Of a stretch of DNA of 64,000 nt, positions 17,112 through 24,964 are shown one piece after another. Under the pieces are notes generated by a model. It did no database searches. It saw only the letters and a list, made by a program, of their open reading frames with translations, and was not told the DNA's origin. The stretch covers positions 1-64,000 of the forward strand of contig JAFURH010000066.1 of assembly GCA_017471945.1 (NCBI GenBank). The letters run 5' to 3'. Source of the DNA: Clostridia bacterium (GTDB lineage: Bacteria > Bacillota > Clostridia > Christensenellales > Borkfalkiaceae). Made by a program: the position numbers and the translations under genes. The stretch's first letter is position 1. The number at the start of each line of letters is the position of its first letter.

Positions 17112-18485
17112 TCAGTTTTTAAGGGGTCGCAAAACGCCCACGCGGTAGCGAACGACGGATAACGCTTTTAAAGCGTCGTAGTAGACTTCGTTCAAAAACC
17201 GCAATCTTTCAAACGTAATATATTCGTTGGGTTGGTGAATGGTCTGTTCGTCGCCTTTCAGCTCAGGCCCGAACGCGCAACCGCATTTGAGCGCTCTCGC
17301 GTAAGTCCCGCCGCCGATCGCAACGGGCTTTTCGTCCGTTCCCATCTTTTGATTAAATACCTTAGAAAGCGTGGAGATCAGCGCTCCGTTCAGGGCGTTA
17401 TAGATAGGGGCTTGATAATTCACGACTTCGATTTCCGCGCCCGCGCCTTGAAGCTTTTCCAGTACTTCTTCTTTCAAATGCGTCGCAGGGAAGCGGATAT
17501 CGCTCGTGATCGTTAAAACTCCGTTGGCAAATTTCGCAACGTCGGGCGAGATCGTAAGCGAGCCCGTTTCGTCGCGCAACGCCGTGATACCCGCGCAGTC
17601 GGCAAATAAAAGCTCGTACGCTTTTTTGCAGCTTTCGTTAAACGAAGCGAAAAATTTCATCATCGCCTCTAAAGCGTTCGCGCCCGCTTGGGGGGTAGAA
17701 CCGTGCGCCGATTTTCCGTATACGCGCAGAATATTCGTGGTGTTATCGTAAGAGAAAGTCGTTCCTGCGACCTCATTTTGATATCCCACCAGTTTTTCCG
17801 CCGCTCTTTTCGTGATCACCGCGGTAGCAAGATCGCACACCATATTCACTCGTTCGCCCGCGTTGAGCGCGGTGAAGGGGGAATCCTCGATCGCAAACGA
17901 AGCGGAAAAATGCAAGATCCCTTTTTCTGCGTAGATCACGGGGAAATCCGCATCCGGCGTAAATCCTTCTTCGGGCATTTTCGTAACTTTTTTATAATGC
18001 TCGATACATTTCCAACCGCATTCCTCGTTGCAACCTACAATCAGTTTGATCGTGCGGTTGGGCGTGATCCCTTCGTCTTTGAGAGCTTTGAGCGCGTAAA
18101 GACAGCAAACGGCAGGTCCTTTGTCGTCCATCGCGCCTCTTCCCCAAATTTTTTTACCCGCTACGTCGCCGTCCGAGAGATCGTCGTTGATCACCCCAGC
18201 GAAAGGGGGATATTTCCAGCCGTTCCCTGCGGGTACGACGTCGAGATGCGCAAGCACCGCGAAATCCTTTCCTTGCCCGAACACGACTTCGCCGATATAA
18301 TTATCGTAATTGTGCGTTTCAAAGCCCATCTTTTCGGCAAGACTCAAAAAATACGCCAAACAGTCCGCCGTTTCTTTCCCGAAAGGAAACCCTTCCTCGG
18401 CGGGCTTTAAAGAAGAATCGAAGCGAATGATTTCGGAAACGGTGGAAACCGCGTCGTCGAAATATTTATCCATATTATGCGCCAT
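17112..18485 (-). CDS. pepV: PepV/Sapep-family M20 dipeptidase
   Basis: A 457-residue zinc dipeptidase of the M20 family, likely cutting a range of dipeptides in the cytoplasm. Metal and catalytic motifs: LAHLDVVPAGNGW (His, Asp), WGRGAMDDKGP (bridging Asp), NEECGWKCIEHY (catalytic Glu), and a late IGGGTYARAL. The lid domain between the two catalytic lobes and overall length fit PepV. The start at 18485 (MAHNMDKYF) follows AAAGGAC and lies about 25 bases downstream of a matching promoter; the frame remains open further upstream but that part would be outside the transcript. Confidence 0.9.
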   Translation of the reverse strand: MAHNMDKYFDDAVSTVSEIIRFDSSLKPAEEGFPFGKETADCLAYFLSLAEKMGFETHNYDNYIGEVVFGQGKDFAVLAHLDVVPAGNGWKYPPFAGVINDDLSDGDVAGKKIWGRGAMDDKGPAVCCLYALKALKDEGITPNRTIKLIVGCNEECGWKCIEHYKKVTKMPEEGFTPDADFPVIYAEKGILHFSASFAIEDSPFTALNAGERVNMVCDLATAVITKRAAEKLVGYQNEVAGTTFSYDNTTNILRVYGKSAHGSTPQAGANALEAMMKFFASFNESCKKAYELLFADCAGITALRDETGSLTISPDVAKFANGVLTITSDIRFPATHLKEEVLEKLQGAGAEIEVVNYQAPIYNALNGALISTLSKVFNQKMGTDEKPVAIGGGTYARALKCGCAFGPELKGDEQTIHQPNEYITFERLRFLNEVYYDALKALSVVRYRVGVLRPLKN

Positions 18486-18515
18486 AAACCAATCCGTCCT
18501 TTGATTGATACTATT

Positions 18516-18544
18516 ATTATACACGATTTTAGAGATTTTGCCAA
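18516..18544 (-). promoter_or_regulatory. Promoter of the dipeptidase gene
   Basis: Read on the minus strand: TTGGCA (18539-18544), 17 bp, TATAAT (18516-18521). It fires away from the RadC promoter at 18605. Confidence 0.75.
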
Positions 18545-18604
18545 TCAAAACGAGGAAAAAACGCAAAAAAGACAAAATATATTTTTTGCGTATCGCGGCA
18601 ACCT

Positions 18605-18633
18605 TTGACTTTTTCGACAAAGTATGCTACAAT
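18605..18633 (+). promoter_or_regulatory. Promoter of the radC-two-component operon
   Basis: TTGACT (18605-18610), 17 bp, TACAAT (18628-18633), 33 bases upstream of the radC start codon. Confidence 0.75.
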
Positions 18634-18666
18634 AAACAAAGAAAATTTTATGCGAGAGGTAACGTT

Positions 18667-19395
18667 ATGCCCAATGAACACGAAGGCCATCGCCAACGAA
18701 TGATACAAAAACTCAACAAGAAAGCTCTGGCTGATCACGAACTTTTGGAAGTATTGCTCTTTTTTGTGCTAAAACGCAAGGATACGAACGGGATAGCGCA
18801 CGCGCTTTTGGCTGAATTCGGGAGCTTGAAGAACGTTTTTTTCGCTACCGTGGAACAGCTTCAACTTGTAGACGGGATTGGAAAAGAAGCGGCTACGATG
18901 ATCTCTTGTATCGGTCAGATCTTCGAATCCATTAATCATAGCAACAAAAGTAGGTTTCCCAAAAAATTCGAAAATGAAAGCTTTCTCTCGTTCGTGAATC
19001 GGGAATACGCCGACTTGGAAAAAGAAGTGTTGGACGCATATTTGATTAGAAACGACCAAACGATTCTGCTTCATCACCGTTTTACGTCTCAAAGTACCTC
19101 GTCAGTGCAAGTCGAAATGCAGGATCTGGCGTTTTTGTTAGGCGTGAATAAGCCCGCAGGGCTCGTACTCGTACATAACCATCCGAGCGGGCGGGCAGAA
19201 CCTTCGAAAAAGGACGACGAAACGACTTTTCATTGCCGACAGCTTTGCCGTATGCATAACGTGATCCTTTGCGATCATTTCATTTATTCGCCCGTTGCCG
19301 TATTCAGTTACTACCGTACGGGCAGATTGCAATCCCTCGATCAAATAATCGATGTAAATCAATTGCTGAAAAACGAACTGGCGCGGAGGATTTGA
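18667..19395 (+). CDS. radC: RadC-family JAB-domain protein
   Basis: A 242-residue protein of the RadC (UPF0758) family. An N-terminal helix-hairpin-helix region (ADHELLEVLLFFVLKRKD, LQLVDGIGKEAATM) precedes the JAMM/MPN+ metal motif, here LVHNHPSGRAEPSKKDDE, with the two His and the Asp of the zinc site. Despite its name, a role in DNA repair is not established; many copies lie in mobile elements but this one is in an ordinary operon. ATG 18667 is chosen because it follows GAGAGGTAAC behind a clear promoter. The sensor kinase gene starts four bases after the stop. Confidence 0.88.
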   Translation: MPNEHEGHRQRMIQKLNKKALADHELLEVLLFFVLKRKDTNGIAHALLAEFGSLKNVFFATVEQLQLVDGIGKEAATMISCIGQIFESINHSNKSRFPKKFENESFLSFVNREYADLEKEVLDAYLIRNDQTILLHHRFTSQSTSSVQVEMQDLAFLLGVNKPAGLVLVHNHPSGRAEPSKKDDETTFHCRQLCRMHNVILCDHFIYSPVAVFSYYRTGRLQSLDQIIDVNQLLKNELARRI

Positions 19396-19398
19396 CGA

Positions 19399-20733
19399 GT
19401 GAACGAAGACTACGCAAATAAACCCGACGGCTCGTCCGAGCCCGTCGAGGAAGAAAAAAAGCGCGAAAAACAGACCTTTCGCGAAAAAATTTCCCCCTTT
19501 TTCGAAAAATACGACCTGCGTGAAAAACACGTTCTCGTAGCGTTCGGGAAACGTATCTTGTTCGGATTAGTCTTATTCTTCGAAGTACTGCTGCTCTTGC
19601 AGTTTTTCGGTAGTTGGGCGGTGAAACAGGGTTGGCTTAGGTTTTGTTTCTTCTTTGTCGCGATCGTAGGGCTTAGTATAGCGGAAGGCGTTAAACTGTT
19701 CGTCGTTAAAAAATCCTCACGCAAAGCCGTTTGCTACGTCGTGGATTTTTGTTGCGTATTCACGCTCGTGGGGATCGTAGGGAATAACTACCTCGTCGTG
19801 CTCTATATCGTCTTGCTTACGGAACTGTATTTCAGTATCGAGAAAGCGTTCCGTTCGTTCGGCGCGTTTTTGGCGGTATTGGTTTTCTACGTTCTTACCT
19901 ACGGCCTTGCCAACTTTTTCTATTTGGGCGCAGAGCTTACGACGATGCAGATCATCACGCAGTCTTTCAGCTCGTTGATGGCGCTTACTTTGCACTTTTT
20001 TATCGTCCGTTTTGCAATGAGTTTTTATCGGCAATACCTGCGCTTGGATAAAGCGCTTAAAGAGCTAGACGAGCGTAAAACGGAACTGGAAAAAGCCTAC
20101 GCCGAACTCAAAGAAGTCACCGTACTTGCCGAGCGGCAACGCATTGCGAAAAACATCCACGACACGGCGGGACATTCGATCACGACCGTGATTATGCAGA
20201 CGGAAGCGGCGAAGCTGATTATCGACGAAAATCCCGCGGAAGCGAAAGCGAAAATTATCGCCGCGAATTTGCAGGCAAAGCATACCCTCGAAGAGCTTAG
20301 GGGCAGCGTACACCTGCTTTCGGGCGTAGAAGAAAAAGAACCTTTGAAAAGCGCTTTGCTGCGCACGATCAGCGAATCGACGGACGGCACGGAGATCATT
20401 ATCCGCTCCGAGATCGAGGATATCACGGTTTCGGACGAGAAATACCGCTTACTTTACAACACCTTAAAAGAAGGTATTTCCAACGGTTTGCGCCACGGCA
20501 AGGCGACGGCGTTTTGGTTTGAACTCAAAGCGGAAAACGGCGATATTAATTTCTTGTTGTCGGATAACGGCACGGGGTTGGAGCTTGGACAGCTCAAAGA
20601 GGGATTCGGATTAAGCGGACTCAAACGGGAAGCGGCGCGGCTTGGCGGCGAGGCGAGCTTCGTTTCCGAAAAAGAAGAGGGCTTTGAAATTCATTTGCGC
20701 TTGCCCGCAGACGCTGCGAGCGGCGAGAAATAA
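19399..20733 (+). CDS. NarL/LiaS-type sensor histidine kinase
   Basis: A 444-residue kinase that begins with GTG after GCGGAGGA. A charged cytosolic head (about 1-50) is followed by about six membrane helices (about 50-205) with almost no external sensor domain, then a coiled coil and a HisKA_3 dimerisation motif ERQRIAKNIHDTAGHSITTV, where His in NIHD is the phosphorylation site. The ATPase domain has GISNGLRHGKA, LSDNGTG and GFGLSGLKREA. Six-helix sensors of this kind often sense membrane state or lipophilic signals. The cognate regulator follows 12 bases downstream. Confidence 0.9.
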   Translation: MNEDYANKPDGSSEPVEEEKKREKQTFREKISPFFEKYDLREKHVLVAFGKRILFGLVLFFEVLLLLQFFGSWAVKQGWLRFCFFFVAIVGLSIAEGVKLFVVKKSSRKAVCYVVDFCCVFTLVGIVGNNYLVVLYIVLLTELYFSIEKAFRSFGAFLAVLVFYVLTYGLANFFYLGAELTTMQIITQSFSSLMALTLHFFIVRFAMSFYRQYLRLDKALKELDERKTELEKAYAELKEVTVLAERQRIAKNIHDTAGHSITTVIMQTEAAKLIIDENPAEAKAKIIAANLQAKHTLEELRGSVHLLSGVEEKEPLKSALLRTISESTDGTEIIIRSEIEDITVSDEKYRLLYNTLKEGISNGLRHGKATAFWFELKAENGDINFLLSDNGTGLELGQLKEGFGLSGLKREAARLGGEASFVSEKEEGFEIHLRLPADAASGEK

Positions 20734-20745
20734 ACGGAGGAAATT

Positions 20746-21393
20746 ATGCAGGAAACGATTAAAGTACTGATCGTGGACGATCAAGTGATTTTGGCAGAAG
20801 GCATCAAAAGCGTTCTGGAAACGGATAAAAGCCTCGAAATCGTGGGCGTTGCGCTCGACGGCTTCGACGCGCTCGAAAAAATGCAGGAAACCCTTCCCGA
20901 CGTCGTACTGATGGATATCCGTATGCCGAATATGAACGGCGTGGTCGCGACGCAGCGAATCAAAACGGAATACCCGTCCGTGAAGGTTATCATTTTAACG
21001 ACTTTTGACGACAGCGACTACATATTAAGCGCGATCAACAACGGCGCGAGCGGGTATTTGCTCAAAGATATCGGCGGTGCGGCGCTGATCGACGCGGTAA
21101 AAAACGCGTATAGAGGGGATACGATCCTGCCTTCGAAGATCGCAAAACGCATCACCGACGCGGCGAAAAACGTCGTATCCGATCGCGAGATCAAATTAAA
21201 ACGCGCGTTTTCTCTTTCCGACCGTGAAGTGGAGATCGCGTTGATGGTCTACGAGGGTTTTACAAACAGGCAGATCTCGGCGGCGCTCAAACTCACCGAA
21301 GGCACGACGCGCAATTATATTTCGAGTATCTATATTAAATTGGGTGCGGAAAACCGTACGGAAGCGGTATCGTCGATCAAGGGCGTTTTGTAA
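20746..21393 (+). CDS. NarL/LuxR-type response regulator
   Basis: A 215-residue regulator: receiver domain with DD (11-12), phospho-acceptor Asp57 (VVLMDIRMPNMNG) and LLKDIGGAAL around the conserved Lys; C-terminal LuxR-type helix-turn-helix with LSDREVEIALMVYEGFTNRQISAAL and GTTRNYISSIYIKLGA. It follows the sensor kinase behind GGAGG and must be its partner. Targets are not evident; such pairs often control a nearby transporter, but none is adjacent here. Confidence 0.92.
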   Translation: MQETIKVLIVDDQVILAEGIKSVLETDKSLEIVGVALDGFDALEKMQETLPDVVLMDIRMPNMNGVVATQRIKTEYPSVKVIILTTFDDSDYILSAINNGASGYLLKDIGGAALIDAVKNAYRGDTILPSKIAKRITDAAKNVVSDREIKLKRAFSLSDREVEIALMVYEGFTNRQISAALKLTEGTTRNYISSIYIKLGAENRTEAVSSIKGVL

Positions 21394-21405
21394 CAGGGCA
21401 AGAGT

Positions 21406-22047
21406 ATGTACGAAGTTTATTTATTTGATCTGGACGGCACTCTTCTCGACACGCTCGACGATTTGGCGGCGGCGGTCAACGCCGCGCTTAAAGCTTACGG
21501 CTTGTCGCCTCGCACGAAACAGGAAGTCCGCGCATTCGTCGGCAACGGGATCAAAAACTTGATCGAACGGGCGATCGGGGAAAAAAATCACCCGAATTTT
21601 TCGGGCGTTTTCGACGAATTTAAACGTTATTATAAAGCGCATTGTAAAGACGCGACGAAACCTTACGCGGGCGTTTTAGAGCTTTTACAAGAGCTTAACG
21701 AGCGGGGCAAAAAATGCGCCGTTGTGTCCAACAAAGCGGATTTTGCCGTGCAAGAGCTTTCCAAGGAATATTTCGGAGAACTGATCGCGTTTTCCGTCGG
21801 GGAAAACGAAAGCGCGGGGATTGCCAAAAAGCCCGCGCCGGATATGGTGTTAAAAGCCCTCGACGCGCTCGGCGCGAATAAGAAAAACGCAGTGTATATA
21901 GGGGATTCCGAAGTCGATCTTCAAACCGCGCAAAACGCGGGGCTGCCCTGTATTTCCGTAACTTGGGGCTTTAAGGACGAAGAATTTTTAATCGCGCACG
22001 GCGCGAAAACTTTGGTGGACGAGCCACGGGAAATTTTAAAAATATAA
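21406..22047 (+). CDS. Phosphoglycolate phosphatase-like HAD hydrolase
   Basis: A 213-residue HAD-superfamily phosphatase with the Gph pattern: FDLDGTLLDTLDDLAAAVN (motif I with the nucleophile Asp), a helical cap, VVSNKADFAV (motif II), and GDSEVDLQTAQNAG (motif IV) preceded by KPAPDMVLKALD (motif III Lys). Phosphoglycolate is a likely substrate, but HAD enzymes are promiscuous and pyrophosphatase PpaX-like activity is an alternative. It starts 12 bases after the response regulator (GGGCAAGAGT) and is followed by a terminator, closing the operon. Confidence 0.85.
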   Translation: MYEVYLFDLDGTLLDTLDDLAAAVNAALKAYGLSPRTKQEVRAFVGNGIKNLIERAIGEKNHPNFSGVFDEFKRYYKAHCKDATKPYAGVLELLQELNERGKKCAVVSNKADFAVQELSKEYFGELIAFSVGENESAGIAKKPAPDMVLKALDALGANKKNAVYIGDSEVDLQTAQNAGLPCISVTWGFKDEEFLIAHGAKTLVDEPREILKI

Positions 22048-22052
22048 ATTAA

Positions 22053-22075
22053 CGCGCCTTCGGGTGCGCTTTTTT
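22053..22075 (+). terminator. Terminator after the HAD phosphatase
   Basis: A 6-bp stem with a TTCG loop (CGCGCC/GGTGCG) is followed by CTTTTTT. It overlaps the 3' end of the convergent amidase gene. Confidence 0.7.
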
Positions 22076-22577
22076 ATTGCGTTCGCGCACCGAGGATATG
22101 CAAGCATCGGATCTTTTCGAAATGATAGGTGGTAAGCGGACGGTTGAACGCGTCGAAAGTATGCGCGGCAAGCAAGGGTACGCCGCGGGAAAACCCTACC
22201 ACCACGGGCGTGTGGTAAAAATCCCCCGTGCGCCTGCCGAACTGAATAAAATCCCCAACCTCGATTTGCGATAAGGGAACTTCTTCGGCGAAAGGGCCTG
22301 TACCCGCGCCGATTTTTCTTTCGGCGTTTTCTATCAAAAATCGGTGAAAATATTCCACGCCCGACCACGCCGCCGCGCGATCGTTTGCCGACGAATAAAA
22401 CCAACCGATATCGGGGGTATAGTTCATAACGCCCGTGCCCGCAAACAAGCATTGCGAAGCAAAATTCGTGCAATCGCCGCCCACCCCGTCGAAATTATAA
22501 TATTTAGGATTCCTTGAAAGCGCCCATTTTCGAGCGTACGCCACCACGGCTTCTCTGTCATATTCGAGTATTCTCAT
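22074..22577 (-). CDS. Amidase-like (NlpC/P60-type cysteine) protein
   Basis: A 167-residue protein resembling the putative amidase domain (Amidase_6): YDREAVVAYARKWALSRNP, then GVGGDCTNFASQCLFAG with the catalytic Cys, and later YHTPVVVGFS with the expected His. In Clostridia such domains form the C-terminal parts of larger cell-wall or sporulation proteins; here it stands alone without a signal peptide. Start 22577 gives the family-typical MRILEYDREAVVAYA; a GTG at 22625 is in frame but would begin right at the edge of a palindromic repeat. A TATACT box sits six bases upstream of the ATG but has no -35 partner. Confidence 0.7.
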   Translation of the reverse strand: MRILEYDREAVVAYARKWALSRNPKYYNFDGVGGDCTNFASQCLFAGTGVMNYTPDIGWFYSSANDRAAAWSGVEYFHRFLIENAERKIGAGTGPFAEEVPLSQIEVGDFIQFGRRTGDFYHTPVVVGFSRGVPLLAAHTFDAFNRPLTTYHFEKIRCLHILGARTQ

Positions 22578-22628
22578 ACTCACAGTATATGAAAAGAAAA
22601 GGGTAGTGGTGCACGTTCGCAACACCCT

Positions 22629-22717
22629 GTCATTGCGAGCCTTCGCAGAAGGCGCGGCAATCCCTTCTTACGCAGTCCGCAAAGTCCTTGGGATTGCTTC
22701 ACTTCGTTCGCAATGAC
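22629..22717. repeat. Dispersed palindromic repeat of the GTCATTGCGA type
   Basis: Outer arms GTCATTGCGA (22629-22638) and TCGCAATGAC (22708-22717) are perfectly complementary, and inner arms GCAATCCC (22657-22664) and GGGATTGC (22690-22697) as well. The sequence matches a widespread class of intergenic palindromes (GTCATTGCGAGC...GCAATCC) found in many bacterial genomes and often linked to REP-associated transposases or MITE-like spread. Only one copy is in this window. Confidence 0.75.
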
Positions 22718-22728
22718 CGAAAACCAAA

Positions 22729-22750
22729 AAACACGCCGTTTGGCGTGTTT
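22729..22750 (-). terminator. Terminator of the XRE regulator gene
   Basis: AAACACGCC (22729-22737) pairs with GGCGTGTTT (22742-22750) around GTTT; on the minus strand it is followed by a T run. It lies just past the regulator stop. Confidence 0.7.
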
Positions 22751-22754
22751 TATA

Positions 22755-22955
22755 TTATTGTTCTCCTAATAAATAGTCAGTAGTAACATTAAAATATCGC
22801 GCTAAAATAATTACTGCTTGCGCGTTAGGCACTCGTTGTTCGGTTTCCCAATAAGCAATAGCACTTTGCCCAAGTCCTGTTGCTTTTGAAAGTTCGGCTT
22901 GGGATAGTCCTCGTTCGAATCTTAATTCTTTTAATCGTTCGGAAAATTTTTTCAT
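22755..22955 (-). CDS. Small XRE/Cro-family repressor
   Basis: A 66-residue stand-alone helix-turn-helix protein: FSERLKELRFERGLSQAELSKATGLGQSAIAYWETEQRVPNA (helix 2-turn-helix 3 in the middle) and a short tail YFNVTTDYLLGE, typical of Cro/cI-type proteins without a sensing domain. It is divergent from the small gene at 23060, with two matching palindromes between them, so it probably represses that gene and maybe itself. Such pairs are common in prophage remnants and toxin-antitoxin-like modules. Confidence 0.88.
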   Translation of the reverse strand: MKKFSERLKELRFERGLSQAELSKATGLGQSAIAYWETEQRVPNAQAVIILARYFNVTTDYLLGEQ

Positions 22956-22988
22956 ATTATTATTTTATCATAATTTTAATAAAAATGT

Positions 22989-23048
22989 TTGACAAATCAC
23001 AAATGTGATTGATATAATATAGAAAAATATTGAATCACAATTGTGATT
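22989..23048 (+). promoter_or_regulatory. Promoter with two AATCACA-N2-TGTGATT operators
   Basis: TTGACA (22989-22994), 18 bp, TATAAT (23013-23018). One perfect palindrome AATCACA-AA-TGTGATT (22995-23010) fills the spacer; a second AATCACA-AT-TGTGATT (23033-23048) covers the leader next to the ribosome binding site. Centres are 38 bp apart. The divergent XRE protein is the likely ligand. Confidence 0.8.
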
Positions 23049-23059
23049 AAGGAGAGCGT

Positions 23060-23344
23060 ATGAATAAAAAATCTGCTATTTTACAAATGTTTAACGGACA
23101 AAGAGGGCATCACGATCTTGTTTCTCATACCGAGGAGTATTTTCGACTGTTGCGAGAAAATATAAAAGAGGAAGAAGAATTACGCGAGAAATTAAAAGAA
23201 CACCCCGATTTATTGCAAATTTTGGAAAAAATAAATGATTCGTTTATAGAGATGTGTTGCGAATGTGAAGATATTTTTTATAGGGAAGGTTTTAAATTCG
23301 GCGTTCTTATGGGAATAGAAATAGCAGGAGATAGTGGAGAATAA
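23060..23344 (+). CDS. Small acidic helical protein of unknown function
   Basis: A 94-residue protein, not firmly recognised. Most of it is predicted helix rich in Glu, Lys and Leu (ENIKEEEELREKLKEHPDLL), ending in FYREGFKFGVLMGIEIAG. The pattern of a charged coiled coil followed by a GF(K/R)(F/L)G-x-LM-x-E tail is reminiscent of small Firmicute proteins of the DUF6809 kind; I would not insist on that. It starts after AAGGAGAG and is under two operators for the divergent XRE protein. It could be the effector half of a two-gene selfish or phage-derived module, or a harmless remnant. A -35-free stretch follows before the next gene. Confidence 0.65.
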   Translation: MNKKSAILQMFNGQRGHHDLVSHTEEYFRLLRENIKEEEELREKLKEHPDLLQILEKINDSFIEMCCECEDIFYREGFKFGVLMGIEIAGDSGE

Positions 23345-23391
23345 AAGTGTTCTTGTTTTTAAACTTCTTATCGGAAAATTTAACGAAACGA

Positions 23392-23420
23392 TTGCATTCG
23401 TCGGCTTTTTTTGTTATAAT
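23392..23420 (+). promoter_or_regulatory. Promoter of the ureidoglycolate-lyase-like gene
   Basis: TTGCAT (23392-23397), 17 bp, TATAAT (23415-23420), with GGAG just before the ATG at 23450. Confidence 0.7.
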
Positions 23421-23449
23421 AAATATACTATATCGATAAAGGAGTTCTT

Positions 23450-23941
23450 ATGAAAACCATCAAAATCCAAAATTTATCCAAAGAAACGTTTGCGCCGTAC
23501 GGCGAATACTACAAAATGGACGAGCCGAACGGGCACGCGTTATGCGGCGCGATCCATCGTTTTTATCCCGACCGCGTAACGGCGTATCAAGCCGGCAACG
23601 TTGGCTTTTCCGCGATCACGGTAAAAAAGCCCGAAAAAATGCTGATCACGCAGATCGAGTATCACACGACGACTTCGGAGCTTATTATGCCGTTGAACGA
23701 CGATATGATCCTGCACGTGGCGCAACCGTCCGCAGGCACGCCGATCACCGAGCAGACGAAAGCGTTTTTAGTGCCGAAGCACACGTTGATCAAAATGAAC
23801 GCTTGCGTGTGGCATTTAGCGCCTTTGCCCGCAAACGCAGACGAATTGTCCGCCTTGATCGTTTTACCCGAATGTACTTATATGAACGATTGCACAGTAG
23901 TGGATTTAAAAGAGTCTGAACAGTTTGTGATCGAAAAATAA
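23450..23941 (+). CDS. Ureidoglycolate lyase-like cupin protein
   Basis: A 163-residue cupin-fold protein. The start KIQNLSKETFAPYGEYYKM matches the N-terminal motif (F-APYG) of the AllA/ureidoglycolate lyase family, and HTTTSELIMPLNDDMILHVA and HTLIKMNACVWHLAPLP resemble the metal and substrate regions of that fold. No other allantoin or purine-breakdown genes are nearby, so the real substrate may differ; many Firmicute homologues of this size are uncharacterised. Own promoter and terminator make it a single-gene unit. Confidence 0.7.
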   Translation: MKTIKIQNLSKETFAPYGEYYKMDEPNGHALCGAIHRFYPDRVTAYQAGNVGFSAITVKKPEKMLITQIEYHTTTSELIMPLNDDMILHVAQPSAGTPITEQTKAFLVPKHTLIKMNACVWHLAPLPANADELSALIVLPECTYMNDCTVVDLKESEQFVIEK

Positions 23942-23958
23942 AAAGGTTGACTCAACGC

Positions 23959-23994
23959 AAAAAAAGAACACACCGAGCGGTGTGTTCTTTTTTT
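23959..23994. terminator. Strong bidirectional terminator
   Basis: A-tract, stem AGAACACACC/GGTGTGTTCT with loop GAGC, then T-tract. It ends the + strand gene at 23450 and the - strand tRNA at 23994. Confidence 0.9.
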
Positions 23995-24069
23995 GGTGGA
24001 GCTAAGCGGATTCGAACCGCTGGCCTCCTCGTTGCGAACGAGGCGCTCTACCAACTGAGCCATAACCCC
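23994..24069 (-). tRNA. tRNA-Ala (anticodon CGC)
   Basis: The minus strand folds into a standard 76-nt tRNA with encoded CCA. The acceptor stem holds the G3-U70 wobble pair that identifies alanine tRNAs, the anticodon loop between CCTCG and CGAGG is TTCGCAA (anticodon CGC), and the T-arm has GGTTCGAATCC. It has its own promoter. Confidence 0.95.
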
Positions 24070-24081
24070 AAAAGCATACCT

Positions 24082-24110
24082 ATTATATAACTTCTTTTCG
24101 AATTTGTCAA
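24082..24110 (-). promoter_or_regulatory. Promoter of tRNA-Ala
   Basis: On the minus strand: TTGACA (24105-24110), 17 bp, TATAAT (24082-24087), 13 bases before the tRNA 5' end. A perfect consensus promoter. Confidence 0.85.
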
Positions 24111-24128
24111 TAATTTTTACCCATATAC

Positions 24129-24157
24129 TTGCAATTTTTTTTTTAATATTGTATAAT
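24129..24157 (+). promoter_or_regulatory. Promoter of nadE
   Basis: TTGCAA (24129-24134), 17 bp, TATAAT (24152-24157), followed by a leader of about 45 bases with AGAGG before the start codon. Confidence 0.7.
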
Positions 24158-24209
24158 TATTTTCAAAGAAAGCAAAAAATTTCAATAAACGGCTTTCGAA
24201 GAGGTAAAA

Positions 24210-24950
24210 ATGAACGTAAAACAGGAAAAAGAACGCATTATCGCTTGGCTACAAGCGCATAAGGAGCAAACCAACTGTAAAGGGGTTGTGCTAGGTCTTT
24301 CGGGTGGGAAGGATAGTACGACCGTCGCGATGCTCTTAAAAGAGGTCTGGGGGGAGAATTTTCTCGCCGTCTTAATGCCAAACGGCAAACAAAAGGATAT
24401 CGACGATTCCTTCGCGATCGCGCAAACGCTCGGGTTGAACTACCGCGTGGTGAATATCGCAAACGCCTACGAGGGCTTACTTTCCGCGATCGAAAGCAAG
24501 GACGGCGGAAATATCGACATTTCCGATAAATCCAAAACCAACGTGCAACCGAGGCTCAGAATGACGACTCTTTACGCGATCGCGCAAACGCTCGGATATC
24601 AGGTGGTCGGCACGGGCAACGCGAGCGAACGCTTTATCGGTTGGTTCACGAAATGGGGGGACGGCGCGTGCGATTTCAACCCGATCGCTCATCTTACCTG
24701 CACGGAAGTGGTAGAGCTCGGCTCGTATCTTGCCCGCGAGGCGGGGCTCGACGAAAAATTCGTCGTGAAAGCGCCTTCCGACGGCTTGACGGGGAAAACG
24801 GACGAGGATAATTTTGGGTTTACCTACGGAGAGCTCGACGGATATATCCGCGGCAACGCCAAAGCCTTAAACGGGGAAAACGCGGAAAAGATCAAAAAAT
24901 TGCACGAATGGACTCGGCATAAACTGCAAATGCCGAAAGTAATTGAATAA
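24210..24950 (+). CDS. nadE: NH3-dependent NAD synthetase
   Basis: A 246-residue enzyme that amidates nicotinate adenine dinucleotide to NAD, the last step of NAD synthesis. The ATP-pyrophosphatase loop is LGLSGGKDSTTVAMLL; TGNASERFIGWFTKWGDGACD, PIAHLTCTEVVELG and the closing KAPSDGLTGKTDEDNFGFTY match NadE. It lacks a nitrilase/glutaminase domain, so ammonia is the nitrogen donor. The gene starts after AGAGGTAAAA and is 14 bases ahead of the deacetylase, which may be co-transcribed. Confidence 0.95.
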   Translation: MNVKQEKERIIAWLQAHKEQTNCKGVVLGLSGGKDSTTVAMLLKEVWGENFLAVLMPNGKQKDIDDSFAIAQTLGLNYRVVNIANAYEGLLSAIESKDGGNIDISDKSKTNVQPRLRMTTLYAIAQTLGYQVVGTGNASERFIGWFTKWGDGACDFNPIAHLTCTEVVELGSYLAREAGLDEKFVVKAPSDGLTGKTDEDNFGFTYGELDGYIRGNAKALNGENAEKIKKLHEWTRHKLQMPKVIE

Positions 24951-24964
24951 AAGGAGAAAAAAAT

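Noticed and set aside
22577..22594. Leaderless start for the amidase-like gene (TATACT six bases before ATG)
   Set aside because: No -35 element at 16-18 bp, so the promoter is not supported.
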